Shown here: one piece after another, positions 51,756 through 64,000 of the stretch | Layout: every line of letters starts with the position of its first letter | How positions within the stretch are numbered: the first letter of the stretch is position 1 | Assembly (NCBI RefSeq): GCF_035594125.1 | Contig: NC_087190.1 | Coordinates: 6,544,501-6,608,500, forward strand | Reading direction: 5' to 3' | DNA length: 64,000 nucleotides | Source: Scylla paramamosain | Taxonomy: Eukaryota; Arthropoda; Malacostraca; Decapoda; Portunidae | Translations under genes and position numbers: made by a program | Notes under the pieces: model-generated | What the model saw: only the letters and a program-made list of their open reading frames with translations | Database searches by the model: none | Told to the model about the DNA's origin: nothing

Positions 51756-52729
51756 ATATAGGGAAGTTAAACGACTTTACCAGAAACCTGTCTTTTCAGT
51801 GTTTTTCAGCATGTTAGGCACCAATACGATAAACAATATGAAAATCAGTCAATATGTGAATCCAAAACAAAATTACTGAAAACGTGTCTTTTCAGTGTTT
51901 TACGTAGAAAAACGCTAAAGCGGATGCAAACCATCCTATATGAAGAAATAGAATAACATTACCAAAAAAATATATTTTTTAGTGTTTTTGAGCCTGTTAC
52001 CTACAAAAAATGCAAAAATGGATGTAAAGCACTCTATATTAGGAAACAAAAGGACATTAGTAAAAGACATTCTAAAAACGCGAAAATGGACGGAAAGCAT
52101 TCTATATTAGGATACAAAAGGACATTACGAGAAACGTGTATAATGAGTGTTTTATAGTTTCACAACAGCCACAAGGCAAAAATCGCAAAAACTCGGTGTA
52201 TATGGAGAATTTTCTTAGATACCAAAATGCTGAAACTAAAAAATAACACTCTTAATTAAAAATACAGAACAACCTTACCAAATGCATGTATTTTGAGTGC
52301 TTTTCACATTCTTAGTTACCAAAACCAAAAATTGCATGCGAAACTAGCTTGATGTGGGAAAAAAATGACATTACCAGAAAAGTGTCTTTTGAGTGTTTTT
52401 GAGGCAATAAAGCAATAAAAAAGAGGGCAATCACATTATATGGGAATAAAACCAACTTTTACAAAGAACCTGCCTTTACGTGTTTTTGAGCTTCTTACAT
52501 ACCAAAACGCTAAAACGCATGCAAAACACCTTTTATGGAGAAACAGAATAACATTACCAGAAACATTTATTTTGAGTGTTTTTGATCATGTTACCTATAA
52601 AAACGCTTAAATACATGCAAAGAACCCTATGTTTGGAAAATGAAAGGATGTTACGAGAAACGTGTATTATGAGTTTTTTTTAAGTTCGTTATGTATAAAA
52701 AAGCTAAAACCCACAAATAACACTCTTTA
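51756..52729 (+). repeat. HOR segment right of the LINE fragment
   Basis: Continues the interrupted unit and follows about 34420-34740 (shared GTGAATCCAAAACAAAATTA after a CAGTCAATAT variant). At ~52055-52075 it has an irregular junction, ACATTAGTAAAAGACATTC, after which the GCGAAAATGGA monomer is repeated and the sequence follows about 45962-46607 instead. It ends at AACACTCTTTATAGAGTGTT, an 8-bp-arm fold-back at which orientation flips. Confidence 0.88.
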
Positions 52730-53467
52730 TAGAGTGTTTTCTTACCTAACAATGTGAAAAACACTCAAAAAGCACATTTTTTGTAATCTTGTTCTTTTCT
52801 CCATATAGAGTGCTCTTCAATGTGTCAAATAGGTCTTGGTTCCTTAGAAATAAAAATAAAAAAAACACACTCATAATAAAAGTTTCTTCTAATGTCTTTT
52901 CGTCTCCCATTGCAAAGTATTTTGCATGCATTTATGTTTCTTTTTATATGTAAGAAGAAAAAAAAGTGTCTATGGTAATAAAGGGTGTTTTGCATACATC
53001 TCAGCGTTATGGTAAGTAGCTGAAAATACCCAAAAGATAAATTTTTGGTTGTCTTGTTCTTTCATATAGGTAGCTTTCCATGCTTTTTATAACTTTGGTA
53101 CCTACCACGTTCATCAACACTCAAAAGACATGTTTCTGGAAATGTTTCATTTTCCCATAGATGGTGCTCTGGAGGCATTTTGACGTTTTGGTACATAAAA
53201 TTGTGAAAAACACTCAAAATAAACGTTTTTGGTAATGTTCTGTTTCTCCATATACAGTGGTACTAAATAGTTTTTGCGTTTGGTACCTAAGACGCTCAAA
53301 AATACTAATAATACATCTTTCTCGTAATGTCCTTTATTTTATCCATATTGGGTGATTTCCATGCATTTTGGCGTTTTGTTACGTAACAATGTGAAAAAAC
53401 ACTCAAAATATACGTTTTCGGTAATGTTCTTCTCTTTCTTCATATATAATGTTATACATGCATTTAT
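52730..53467 (-). repeat. Inverted satellite block, second copy, left part
   Basis: Duplicate of 46608-47335, minority orientation, with small differences. It ends at the fold-back element's target duplication ACATGCATTTAT. Confidence 0.9.
53456..53467. repeat. 12-bp target duplication ACATGCATTTAT, left copy
   Basis: Identical to 54039-54050. The duplicate satellite block at 47324-47340 shows the corresponding unduplicated site (ACATGCGTTTGT), which supports insertion. Confidence 0.88.
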
Positions 53468-53517
53468 TGGGTTTAGGAAGGGGGATAAAAAACCCAGGGA
53501 GGAGTTAGGATTCTTTT

Positions 53518-53559
53518 AATCTCTAATGTTTCGGCTGAATAGCCATCCTCAGAGAGACT
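53518..53559 (-). ncRNA. Hammerhead-ribozyme-like motif, left arm
   Basis: On the minus strand: AGTCTCT, core CTGAGGA, one unpaired T, GGCT-ATTC-AGCC (stem II with 4-nt loop), GAAA, CATT, then AGAGATT, which pairs with AGTCTCT. It differs from the right-arm copy by one base (CATT versus CGTT), which removes the second possible stem III pair. Confidence 0.45.
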
Positions 53560-53922
53560 GATTTACATGAGTGAAAACACACTATTTATAACAACATACA
53601 AAATTTTCTCATTTGACATTCGTACAGAGTATTGCCATCCCGGCATGTACCTCACCTAATTTTATTTTACTTTTTTATTTTTATTTTATTTATTTATTTA
53701 TTTTCTTTTCTAGTCAGGTGGCATTCTAGTCTGGGTTTTTTTTTTTTCTAGTCAGGTGGCAAAATAAAAAAAAAGGAAAAAAAAGGAAAAAAAATAAAAA
53801 TAAATAAATAAATAAAATAAAATTAGGTGAGGTACATGCCGGGATGGCAATACTCTGTACGAATGTCAAATGAGAAAATTTTGTATGTTGTTATAAATAG
53901 TGTGTTTTCACTCATGTAAATC

Positions 53923-53964
53923 AGTCTCTCTGAGGATGGCTATTCAGCCGAAACGTTAGAGATT
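53923..53964 (+). ncRNA. Hammerhead-ribozyme-like motif, right arm
   Basis: AGTCTCT (53923-53929) can pair with AGAGATT (53958-53964), seven pairs including one G-U, as stem I. CTGAGGA (53930-53936) fits the CUGANGA core. GGCT/AGCC (53938-53941 / 53946-53949) forms stem II with loop ATTC. GAAA (53950-53953) fits the second core strand, and CGTT would give a minimal stem III (A-U, C-G) with cleavage predicted after T53957. Deviations from the consensus are an unpaired T at 53937 between core and stem II, and an extremely short stem III. Minimal stem III is known for type I hammerheads of Penelope-like elements. Activity is not shown. Confidence 0.5.
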
Positions 53965-54038
53965 AAAAGAATCCTAACTCCTCCCTGGGTTTTTTATCCC
54001 CCTTCCTAAACCCAACTACTTGTCAACATGAACAATTC

Positions 54039-54050
54039 ACATGCATTTAT
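54039..54050. repeat. 12-bp target duplication ACATGCATTTAT, right copy
   Basis: Partner of 53456-53467, at the right end of the fold-back element. Confidence 0.88.
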
Positions 54051-56985
54051 GCATTTTGCTAGCTAAGAATCTCAAAACACTGATAAATGAAGTGTCTTTT
54101 TATTTTTTTTCCTATCGCCATTTAGGATACTTTGCATGCATTTTTGCTTTTTTTTATACGTAAGAAGCTTAAAAAAAAAAAATCAAAATACACGTTTCTG
54201 GTAATGTTATTCTGTTTCTCCATAAAATGTGCTTTCCATGCTTTTTAGCGTTTTGGTACGTAAGTAGCTGTAAAAAGTCTCAAAAGACACGCTTTTGGTA
54301 ATGTTTTGCTTTTCCAAAAAGGGAGCTTTTGTTGCTTTTTAGCGTTTTGGTATCTAATATTTTTGTGTTTCTCCAAAGAGAGTATTATTCATGCATTTTC
54401 GCGTTTTGGTACCTGAGAGGCTCAAAAACGCTCTTAATATAAGTTTCTCATAATGTCTTTGGTTACTTTTTTTTTTGCGTAACAAGCTCAAAACATTGAA
54501 AATACACGATTTTTTGGTAATGTTATTCAGTTTTTCCAAAAAAAAGGCGTTTTGGATATGTTTAAGTGTTTTTGTATATAAGTAGCTCATAAGCACTGAA
54601 AAGAAAAGTTATTGTAATCTTTTGTTTTCTCCTATAGGGTGCTTTCCTTGGTTTTTAGCTTCCTGGTACCTAACTCGCTCATAAACACTGAAAGAACATG
54701 TTTCTGGAAATGTTTTCTCTCCCCATATAGTATGCTTTGCATGCATTTTCGCGTTGCGGTACCTAATAACGTGAAAAACGCCTTAAAACACAAGTTTTGG
54801 TTAATCTTGTTCTGTTTCTCCATATAGAGTATTGTTAATACGTTTTAGAGTTCTGGTACCTATGAAGCTCAATAGCACTCAAAATATACGTTTCTTTTAA
54901 TGTTTTCTTTTCCCTTTTAAGGGTTATTTGCACGTATTTTATCGTTTTTGTATGTAACAGGCTCAAAATCTATCAAAATGCATGTTTTTGGTAAAGCTGT
55001 TGAATTTCTCCATAAAGTGTGTTTTGCAACCGTTGTAGCGGTTTGGTACGTAAGTAGCTTAAAACACTTAATGTTTTCCCATTTACGGTACTTTTCATGC
55101 TTCTTAAGAGCTTTTTGTGCCTAACAAAATTATAAACTCTCAAAAGTCATGTTTCTGGAAATGTCGTTTATTTTCCCCATATCGGGTGCTTTGCATGCAT
55201 TTTGGCGTTTTGATACCTAACAAAGCTAAATACACTTAAAATACACGTTTTCTTCATACAGAATGCAAATCATACGTTTTATCGTTTTGGTACCTAATAA
55301 GTTAAAAAAAAAAAAAACTCATAATACTAGTTTCTCTTAAAGTCTTTTCGTTTTCTTATATAGGGTACTTTATATGCATTTTGACGCTTTTGTACATAAC
55401 AAGCTGAAAAATCGCTAAAAATGCTCGTTTTTGGTAATGTTTTTGTTTCTGCATGAAGGGTGTTTTGCATGTTTTATCGTTTTGGTACATTATGAATTTA
55501 AAAACTTCCAAACACGTGAAAAGTCACGTTATTTCTTTTTCCCTTCCAACATAGTGCTCTTTTCCTACTTCTTAGTGTTTTGGTGCCTAACAGGTAGAAA
55601 CACTCTCAAAAGACAGGTTTCTTGTAATGTGGTTTTGTGTCGTCTTTTAGAGGTCTTTGCATGTATTTTTGCGTTTTGGTACCTAATAATATGAAAACCA
55701 CTCAAAATATATATTTTCATTCGTGTTGTTTTGTTTCTCCATATAGAGTACTATTAAGGTGCCTTTGTGTTTCGTACCTTAAAAGCTTAAAAGCTCTCAT
55801 AATACACGTTTCTCGAAATGTCTTCGTTTCCCGGCATATGGAACTTTGCATACATTTCGGCGTTTTTCTACTTACATACCTCAAAAACACTGAAAATATA
55901 GTTTTTTTTTTGTATTGTTATTTTGTTTCTCCATAAACCATGTTTTGCGTCTGTTCAAGCGTTTTTATATAAAAGTAGTTAAAAAACACTAAAAAAATAC
56001 TATTTTTTTGGTAATTTTGTTTTGTATTCCCATATAGGATGCTTTTCATTTTTATTTTTTAGAGTTTGGTGCCTAACACGCTCATAAACACTAAAAAATT
56101 CACGTTTCTGGAAATTTCGTTTCGTTTCTCCCATACATTGCTCTTTGCATGAATTTCGACGTTTTGGTACATAACATTGTGAAAACAAACAAAATACACG
56201 TTTTTAGTAATGTTGCTCTGTTTCTCCATATAGAGTGGTATTCATGCATTTTCGTATTTTTCAACCTAATAAGGTCTAAAACACTTACAATATACGTTTC
56301 TCGTAATGTCTTTTCGTTTCCCCATATCGGGAACTTTACATGAATTTTGACAATTTTTTACGTAATTAGCTTAAAACATTAAAAATACACGTTTTCCCGT
56401 TTCTCCATAAAAGGTGTTTTGCATGCGCCTTTGCGTTTTAGTATGTAAGTAGCTCTAAACAATGAAAATACTTTTTTGTAATGTTTCGTTTTCCCATGTA
56501 TGGTTCTTTCCTTGCTTTTTAGCGTTTTGGTACCTAATACACTTACAAACACTGAAAAGACACGTTTCTAGAAGTGTCGTATTTTCCCTCATATATGATG
56601 CCTTGCATGGATTTTAGCGTTTTTGTTTCTCCATATAGAGTGCTATTCATTCGCTTTAGCGTTTTGGTACCTAATAAGTTGAAAACACTCATACTGCACG
56701 TTTCTCGTAATATACTTTCGTATCCATATATAGTGTACTTTGCATGCATTTTGGCGCTTTTGTACGTGACAAGCTTAAGAAATAAAATGAAATACTAGTT
56801 TCTGGTAAGCTTATTTGTTTTTTCCATGAAGGAATTTTTGCAAGCATTTTAGCGTTTTTGTACGTTAGTAGCTGAAAACTACCCCCAAAAATACGTTTTT
56901 TGGGGGAATGTTGTTTTTGCTTTTCCAGTATAGGGAAGTTTTCATGCTTTTTACTGTTTTGTTGTCAACAAGTTCATATACACAT
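54039..56985 (-). repeat. Inverted satellite block, second copy and extension
   Basis: The part 54051-55508 parallels 47341-48783. From ~55509 (CAAACACGTGAAAAGTCACG) the array continues in minority orientation without counterpart, where the first copy instead jumps into the HOR. The subtype order is pentamer-like, with CTGGAAATGTCG-type monomers alternating with CTCGTAATGTCTTTTCG-type monomers. It ends in an A/T-rich stretch around CAAGTTCATATACACATATA. Confidence 0.9.
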
Positions 56986-59395
<2,410 letters not shown>

Positions 59396-59496
59396 TTTGA
59401 GTTCCTTATTATTTATCGTTTTGGTGCCTAACATGCTGAAAAACACTCAAAAGACAGATTTCTGGTAAGGTCTTTAATTTCCTCACAAGCGAGGCC
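59396..59496 (-). repeat. Short inverted HOR piece carrying the shared junction
   Basis: About one monomer in minority orientation, from GAGTTCCTTATTATTTATCG to GAGGCCTTGTATG. It corresponds to the right end of the inverted segments at 33370-33846 and 50235-50696, so the same exit junction occurs a third time. Confidence 0.85.
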
Positions 59497-60960
59497 TTGT
59501 ATGTCTTTTGAGTGTTTTTGAGCGTGTTACGCAATAAAGCACTAAAAGGAAGGGCAATCACATTACATGGGAATAAAACCAAATTTTACCAAGAACTTGC
59601 CTTTAAGTGTTTTTGAGCTCCTTACATACCAAAACGCTAAAACGCATGCAAAATACTTTTTATGGAGAAACAGAATAATATTACGAAATACATGTATTTT
59701 GAGTGTTTTTGATCATGTTATCTATAAAAACGCTTAAATACATGCAAAGAACCTTATGTTTGGGAAACGAAAGGACATTACGAGAAATGTGTATTATGAG
59801 TGTTTTTTTAAGTTCCTTCAGTACCTAAAAGCTAAAACCCACAAATAACAGTCTTTATTTAAAAAAATAATAATAAACAAAAAAATAAAAAAAATGGATT
59901 TTTTTTTTTTGTTATTCATCCTTATAGGTATCGTGATGCCAAAATTCTGCCAAAATTTAGGGAATTTATGTGGAAAAAAGAACATTACCAAAAAAGTTAA
60001 TTATAGCTTTTTTTCGGATTATTATGTACCAAACCCTAAAGTGCATGCAAAGCCACCTATATAGGGAAGTTAAACGACTTTACCAGAAACCTGTCTTTTC
60101 AGTGTTTTTCAGCATGTTAGGCACCAAAACGATAAATAATATGGAAGTCAGTCAATATGTGAATCCAAAACAAAATTACTGAAAATGTGTCTTTTCAGTG
60201 TTTTACGTAGAAAAACGCTAAAGCGGATGCAAACCAACCTATATGAAGAAATAAAATAACATTACCAAAAAGATATATTTTGAGTGTTTTTGAGCTTGTT
60301 ACCTACAAAAAAATGCAAAAATGCATGTAAAGCACTCTATATTAGGAAACAAAAGGACATTACGAGAAACGTGTATAATGAGTGTTTTATAGTTTTAAAA
60401 GAACCACAAGGCTATAAACGCAAAAACTCGTGTATATAGAGAAATTTCTTACCTAGCAAAATGATGAAATGCATGAATAACACTTTTAATCGATAAACAG
60501 AACTACCTTACCAAATTGTGTATTTTGAGTGTTTTTCACATTCTTAGTTACGAAAATGCCAAATTACATGCGAAACTACCTTCATGTGGGAAAAAAAATG
60601 ACATTACCAAAAAAGTGTCTTTTTAGTGTTTTTGAGCGTGATATGCAACAAAGCACTAAAAAGCAGAACAATCACATTACATGGGAATAAAACCAACTTT
60701 TAAGAAGAACTTGCCTTTAAGTGTTTTTAACTCCTTACATACCAAATCGCTAAAACGCATGCAAAACACCCTTTATGGAGAAAGAGAATAACATTACCAA
60801 AAATATGTATTTTGAGTGTTTTTGATCATGTAATCTATAAAAACGCTTAAATACACGTAAAAAACCCTATGTTTGTATAACAAAAGCATATTACGAAAAT
60901 CGTGTATTATGAGTGTTTTTAAGTTCCTGAAGTGCCAAAAAGCTAAAATCCACAAATAAT
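59497..60960 (+). repeat. HOR segment, duplicate of 33.85-35.32 kb
   Basis: One 1.1-kb HOR unit and part of the next. It shares private variants with 33847-35320: TTATTCATCCTTATAGGTA, GTGAATCCAAAACAAAATTA after CAGTCAATAT, GTGATATGCAACAAAGC, and TTGTATAACAAAAG. It ends at CACAAATAATAATAATCCG, where orientation flips. Confidence 0.88.
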
Positions 60961-61489
60961 AATAATCCGAAAAAATGCTATAATTAACTTTTTTGGTAAT
61001 GTTCTTTTTTCCACATAAATTCCCTGAATTTTGGCAGAATTTTGGCATCACGGTACCTGTAAGGATGAATAACAAAAAATAAATAAAATGCCATTTTTTT
61101 TATTTTTTTGTTTATTATTTTTTTTTTCTAAATAAAGAGTGTTATTTATGGGTTTTAGCTTTTAGGTACTGAAGGAACGTGAAAAAACACTCATAATACA
61201 CGTTTCTCGTAATGTCCTTTCGTTTCCCAAACATAAGGTTCTTTGCATGTATTTAAGCGTTTTTATAGATAACATGATCAAAAACACTCAAAATACATGT
61301 ATTTCGTAATATTATTCTGTTTCTCCATAAAAAGTATTTTGCATTCGTTTCAGTGTTTTGGTATGTAAGGAGCTCAAAAACACTTAAAGGCAAGTTCTTG
61401 GTAAAATTTGGTTTTATTCCCATGTAATGTGATTGCCCTTCCTTTTAGTGCTTTATTGCGTAACACGCTCAAAAACAATCAAAAGACAT
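60961..61489 (-). repeat. Inverted HOR segment forming a large inverted repeat
   Basis: Minority orientation. Reverse-complemented, it matches 59497-60026, including the CATCCTTA variant and the junction AAGGCCTTG. With 61490-61600, which pairs with 59396-59496, it forms the right arm of a ~0.63-kb inverted repeat. Confidence 0.88.
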
Positions 61490-64000
61490 ACAAGGCCTTG
61501 CTTATGAGGAAATTAAAGACCTTACCAGAAATCTGTCTTTTGAGTGTTTTTCAGCATGTTAGGCACCAAAACGATAAATAATAAGGAACTCACTCTATCT
61601 GAGAATCCAAAAGAAAATTCCTGAAAACGTGTTTTTTCTGTGTTTTACGTAGTAAAACGCTAAAACGGATGCAAACCAACCAATATCAAGAAATAAAAAA
61701 ACATTACCAAAAAGGTATATTTTGAGTGTTTTTGAGTTTCTTACATAGAAAAAACGCGAAAATTCATGCAAAGCACTCTATATTAGAAACCAAAAGGACT
61801 TTGCAAGAAAAGTGTATAATGAGTTTTTATAGTTCAAAAGAACCAAAAGGCAAAAAACACAAAAACTAGTGTATATAGAGAAGGTTCCTAGATACCAAAA
61901 TGCTAAAACTCATGAATAACACTCTTAATTGAAAAACAGAACAACCTTACTAAATGCGTGTATTTTGAGTGCTTTTCACATTTTAAGTTACCAAAACCCA
62001 TAATTGCATGCGAAACCACCTTTATGTGAGAAAAAAATGACATTACCAGAAAAGTGTCTTTTAAGTGTTTTTGAGCGTGATAAGCAATAAAGCAGTAAAA
62101 AGCAGGGCTATCATATTACATTGGAATAACACCAATTTATACCAAAAACTTGCCATTAAGTGTTTTTGAGCTCCTTACACACCAAACCGCTTAAACGCAT
62201 GCAAAACAAACTTGATGGAGAAACAGAATAACATGACCAAAAACGTGTATTTTGAGTGTTTTTGATCATGTTATCTATAAGAACGCTTAAATACATGCAA
62301 AGAACATTATGTTTGGGAAACAAAAGGACATCACGAGAAACGTGTATTATCAGTGTTTTTTAAGTTCCTTAAGTACCAAAAAGCTAAAACCCACAAATAA
62401 CACTCTTTATTTAGAAAAAATAAAAAAAAAAATAAATAAAAAAAGGAATTTTTTTTTTTTTGTTATTCATCAAAAAAGTTAATTTCAGTTTTTTTTTTCG
62501 AACTGTTATGTACCAAACCCTAAAGTGCATGCAAAGCCTCCTCTATGAGGAAATTAAACGACCTTACCAGAAATCTGTGTTTTGAGTGTTTTTAGCATGT
62601 TAGGCACCAAAACGATAAATAATAATGAACTCACTCTATATGGGAATCCAAAACAAAGTTACTGAAAACGTGTCTTCTCAGTGTTTTACGTAGAAAAACG
62701 CTAAAACGGATGTAAAGCAACCAATATTAAAAAATAGAAAAACGTTACTAAAAAGATATATTTTGAGTGTTTTGAGCTTGTTACCTACAAAAAACGCGAA
62801 AAATGATGCAAAGCATTCTATATTGGGAAACAAAAGGACATTGCAAGAAAAGTGTATAATGAGTGTTTTATAGTTCAAAAGAACCACAAGGCAAAAAACG
62901 GAAAATCTCGTGTATATGAAGAGGTTTCCTAGATACAAAAATGCTAAAACTCATGTATAACACTCTTAATTGAGAAACAGAACAACCTTACTAAATGCGT
63001 GTATTTTGAGTGCTTTTCACATTCTTAGTTACCAAAACCCCAAATTGCATGCAAAAATAGATTTGTGGGAAAAAAAAAGACTTTACCAGAAAAGTGTCTT
63101 TTGAGTGTTTATGAGCGTGACATGCAATAAAGCATTAAAAAGAAGGGCAATCACATTACATTGGAGGCAAGAACTTGCCTTTAAGTGTTTTTGTGCTCCT
63201 TATATACCAAAACACTAAAACGCATGCAAAACACTCTTTATGGTGAAACAGAATAACTTTACCAAAAACATGTATTTTGAGTGTTTTTGATCATGTTACC
63301 AATAAAAACGCTTAAATACATGCAAAGAACAGTATTTTTGGGAAACAAAAAGAGATTACGAGAAACGTGTATTACGAGTGTTTTTAAGTTCATTAATTAC
63401 CAATAAGCTAAAAGCCACAAATAACAAACACTCTTTATTGAGAAACAATAAGTAAATAAAAAAAAATACAATATTTTTTTTTTTTCTTATTCATTTTCAC
63501 AGGTACCGAGAAGCCAAAATTCGGGCAAAATTCAGGAAATTATGTGAAATAAGAACATTATCAAAAAAGTTAAATTTAGCTTTTTTTCGGACTGTTATGT
63601 ACCAAACCGCTAAAGTGCATGCAAAGCCACTTATATGGGGAAATTAAATTATGAGTGTTTTTCAGCATGTTAGGAACCAACACGATAAATAACCTAAAAG
63701 TGAATCTATATGGGAATCCAAAACAAAATTACTAAAAACGTGTCTTTTCTGTGTTTTTACGTAGAAAAACGCTAAAACGGATGGAAACCAACCAATATGA
63801 AGAAAAAAAATAACATTACCAAAAAGGTATATTTTGAGTGATTTTGAAATTGTTACCTACAAAAAACACAAAAATGGATGGAAAGCACTCTATATTGGGA
63901 AGCAAAAGGACATTACGTGTATAATGAGTGTTTTATAGTTTCACAAGAACTACAAGGCAAAAAATGCAAAAACTCGTGTATATAGAGAAGTCTCTTACAT
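61490..64000 (+). repeat. 1.1-kb higher-order satellite repeat, last array
   Basis: Majority orientation to the window end, with HOR markers near 62090 and 63125 (spacing ~1035 bp). A deletion near 62470 joins TTATTCATC directly to AAAAAAGTTAATTTC, dropping half of the GATGCCAAAATTC monomer. The part 63110-63905 carries the CAAAATTCGGGCAAA and AACCAACACGATAAA variants of 38.4-39.2 kb. The array runs off the window in the CTCGTGTATAT truncated monomer. Confidence 0.92.

Larger units (their letters stand above)
53468..54038. mobile_element. Fold-back element, Penelope-like terminal repeats suspected
   Basis: A 571-bp insertion absent from the sister satellite block at ~47336. The left arm (53468 to ~53668) begins TGGGTTTAGGAAGG. 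The right arm (~53813 to 54014) is its near-perfect reverse complement and ends CCTTCCTAAACCCA. The centre (~53669-53812) is A/T-rich with two direct copies of CTAGTCAGGTGGCA. A 24-base asymmetric tail (54015-54038) follows the right arm, then the 12-bp target duplication. Each arm carries a CTGAGGA...GAAAC motif resembling a hammerhead ribozyme, known from the terminal repeats of Penelope-like retroelements. No protein is encoded. It could instead be an unrelated fold-back transposon or MITE. Confidence 0.75.

Noticed and set aside
53468..54038. LTR retrotransposon or solo LTR
   Set aside because: The long repeats are inverted, not direct, and there are no TG...CA ends. The 12-bp target duplication is longer than the 4-6 bp of LTR elements.
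59396..61600. Inverted repeat as a DNA transposon with terminal inverted repeats
   Set aside because: The arms are ordinary HOR satellite also found at 33.8-34.4 kb, and the spacer is HOR satellite too. No transposase or target duplication is visible.

Overview
This window looks like eukaryotic heterochromatin from an arthropod, most likely a decapod crustacean. That attribution is inferred from the style of the retrotransposon remnants and is not proven by a marker gene. The DNA is AT-rich. I find no host protein gene, tRNA, rRNA, CRISPR array or bacterial operon. Almost everything is one diverged tandem satellite with a monomer of about 91-101 bp (average near 95), broken up by a few retroelement insertions and AT microsatellites. 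In this annotation '+' for satellite blocks means that the top strand reads in the majority orientation, in which each monomer has a GGTACC-AAAACGC start, a GCATGC-AAAGCACC box, a GAAACGACATTACC box and a GTGT-CTTTTGAGTG-TTTTTGAGC end. '-' is the reverse complement.

Layout. 1-6.7 kb: satellite, '-', old and irregular. 6.7-7.3 kb: an inverted ~600-bp copy of 2.3-2.87 kb dropped into the array. 7.49-8.41 kb: 5'-truncated Jockey-like LINE. 8.4-22.26 kb: satellite, mostly '+', with loose ~750-bp (eight-monomer) and then ~450-700-bp higher-order periods, an (AT)n-centred palindrome at 15.8-16.3 kb and one short inverted block at 18.86-19.36 kb. 22.27-27.31 kb: a decayed CR1-like LINE split by a 2.98-kb minus-strand Jockey-like LINE, with a 7-bp target duplication. 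27.3-64 kb: a much better-ordered satellite with a ~1.1-kb higher-order repeat (HOR) of 11 full monomers plus one truncated monomer, interrupted by inverted blocks, segmental duplications, a 0.5-kb LINE 3' fragment (51.25-51.76 kb) and a 0.57-kb fold-back element with hammerhead-ribozyme-like motifs (53.47-54.04 kb).

The interest lies in the architecture: a hierarchy of monomer, pentamer and ~1.1-kb HOR, at least 16 orientation switches (several at short fold-back sequences), palindromes at scales from 16 bp to 0.6 kb, and duplicated blocks in which only one copy carries a retroelement, so the relative order of events can be read. No gene network can be described. The only protein-coding remains are dead retrotransposon ORFs. 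A centromeric or pericentromeric role is plausible but cannot be shown from sequence alone.
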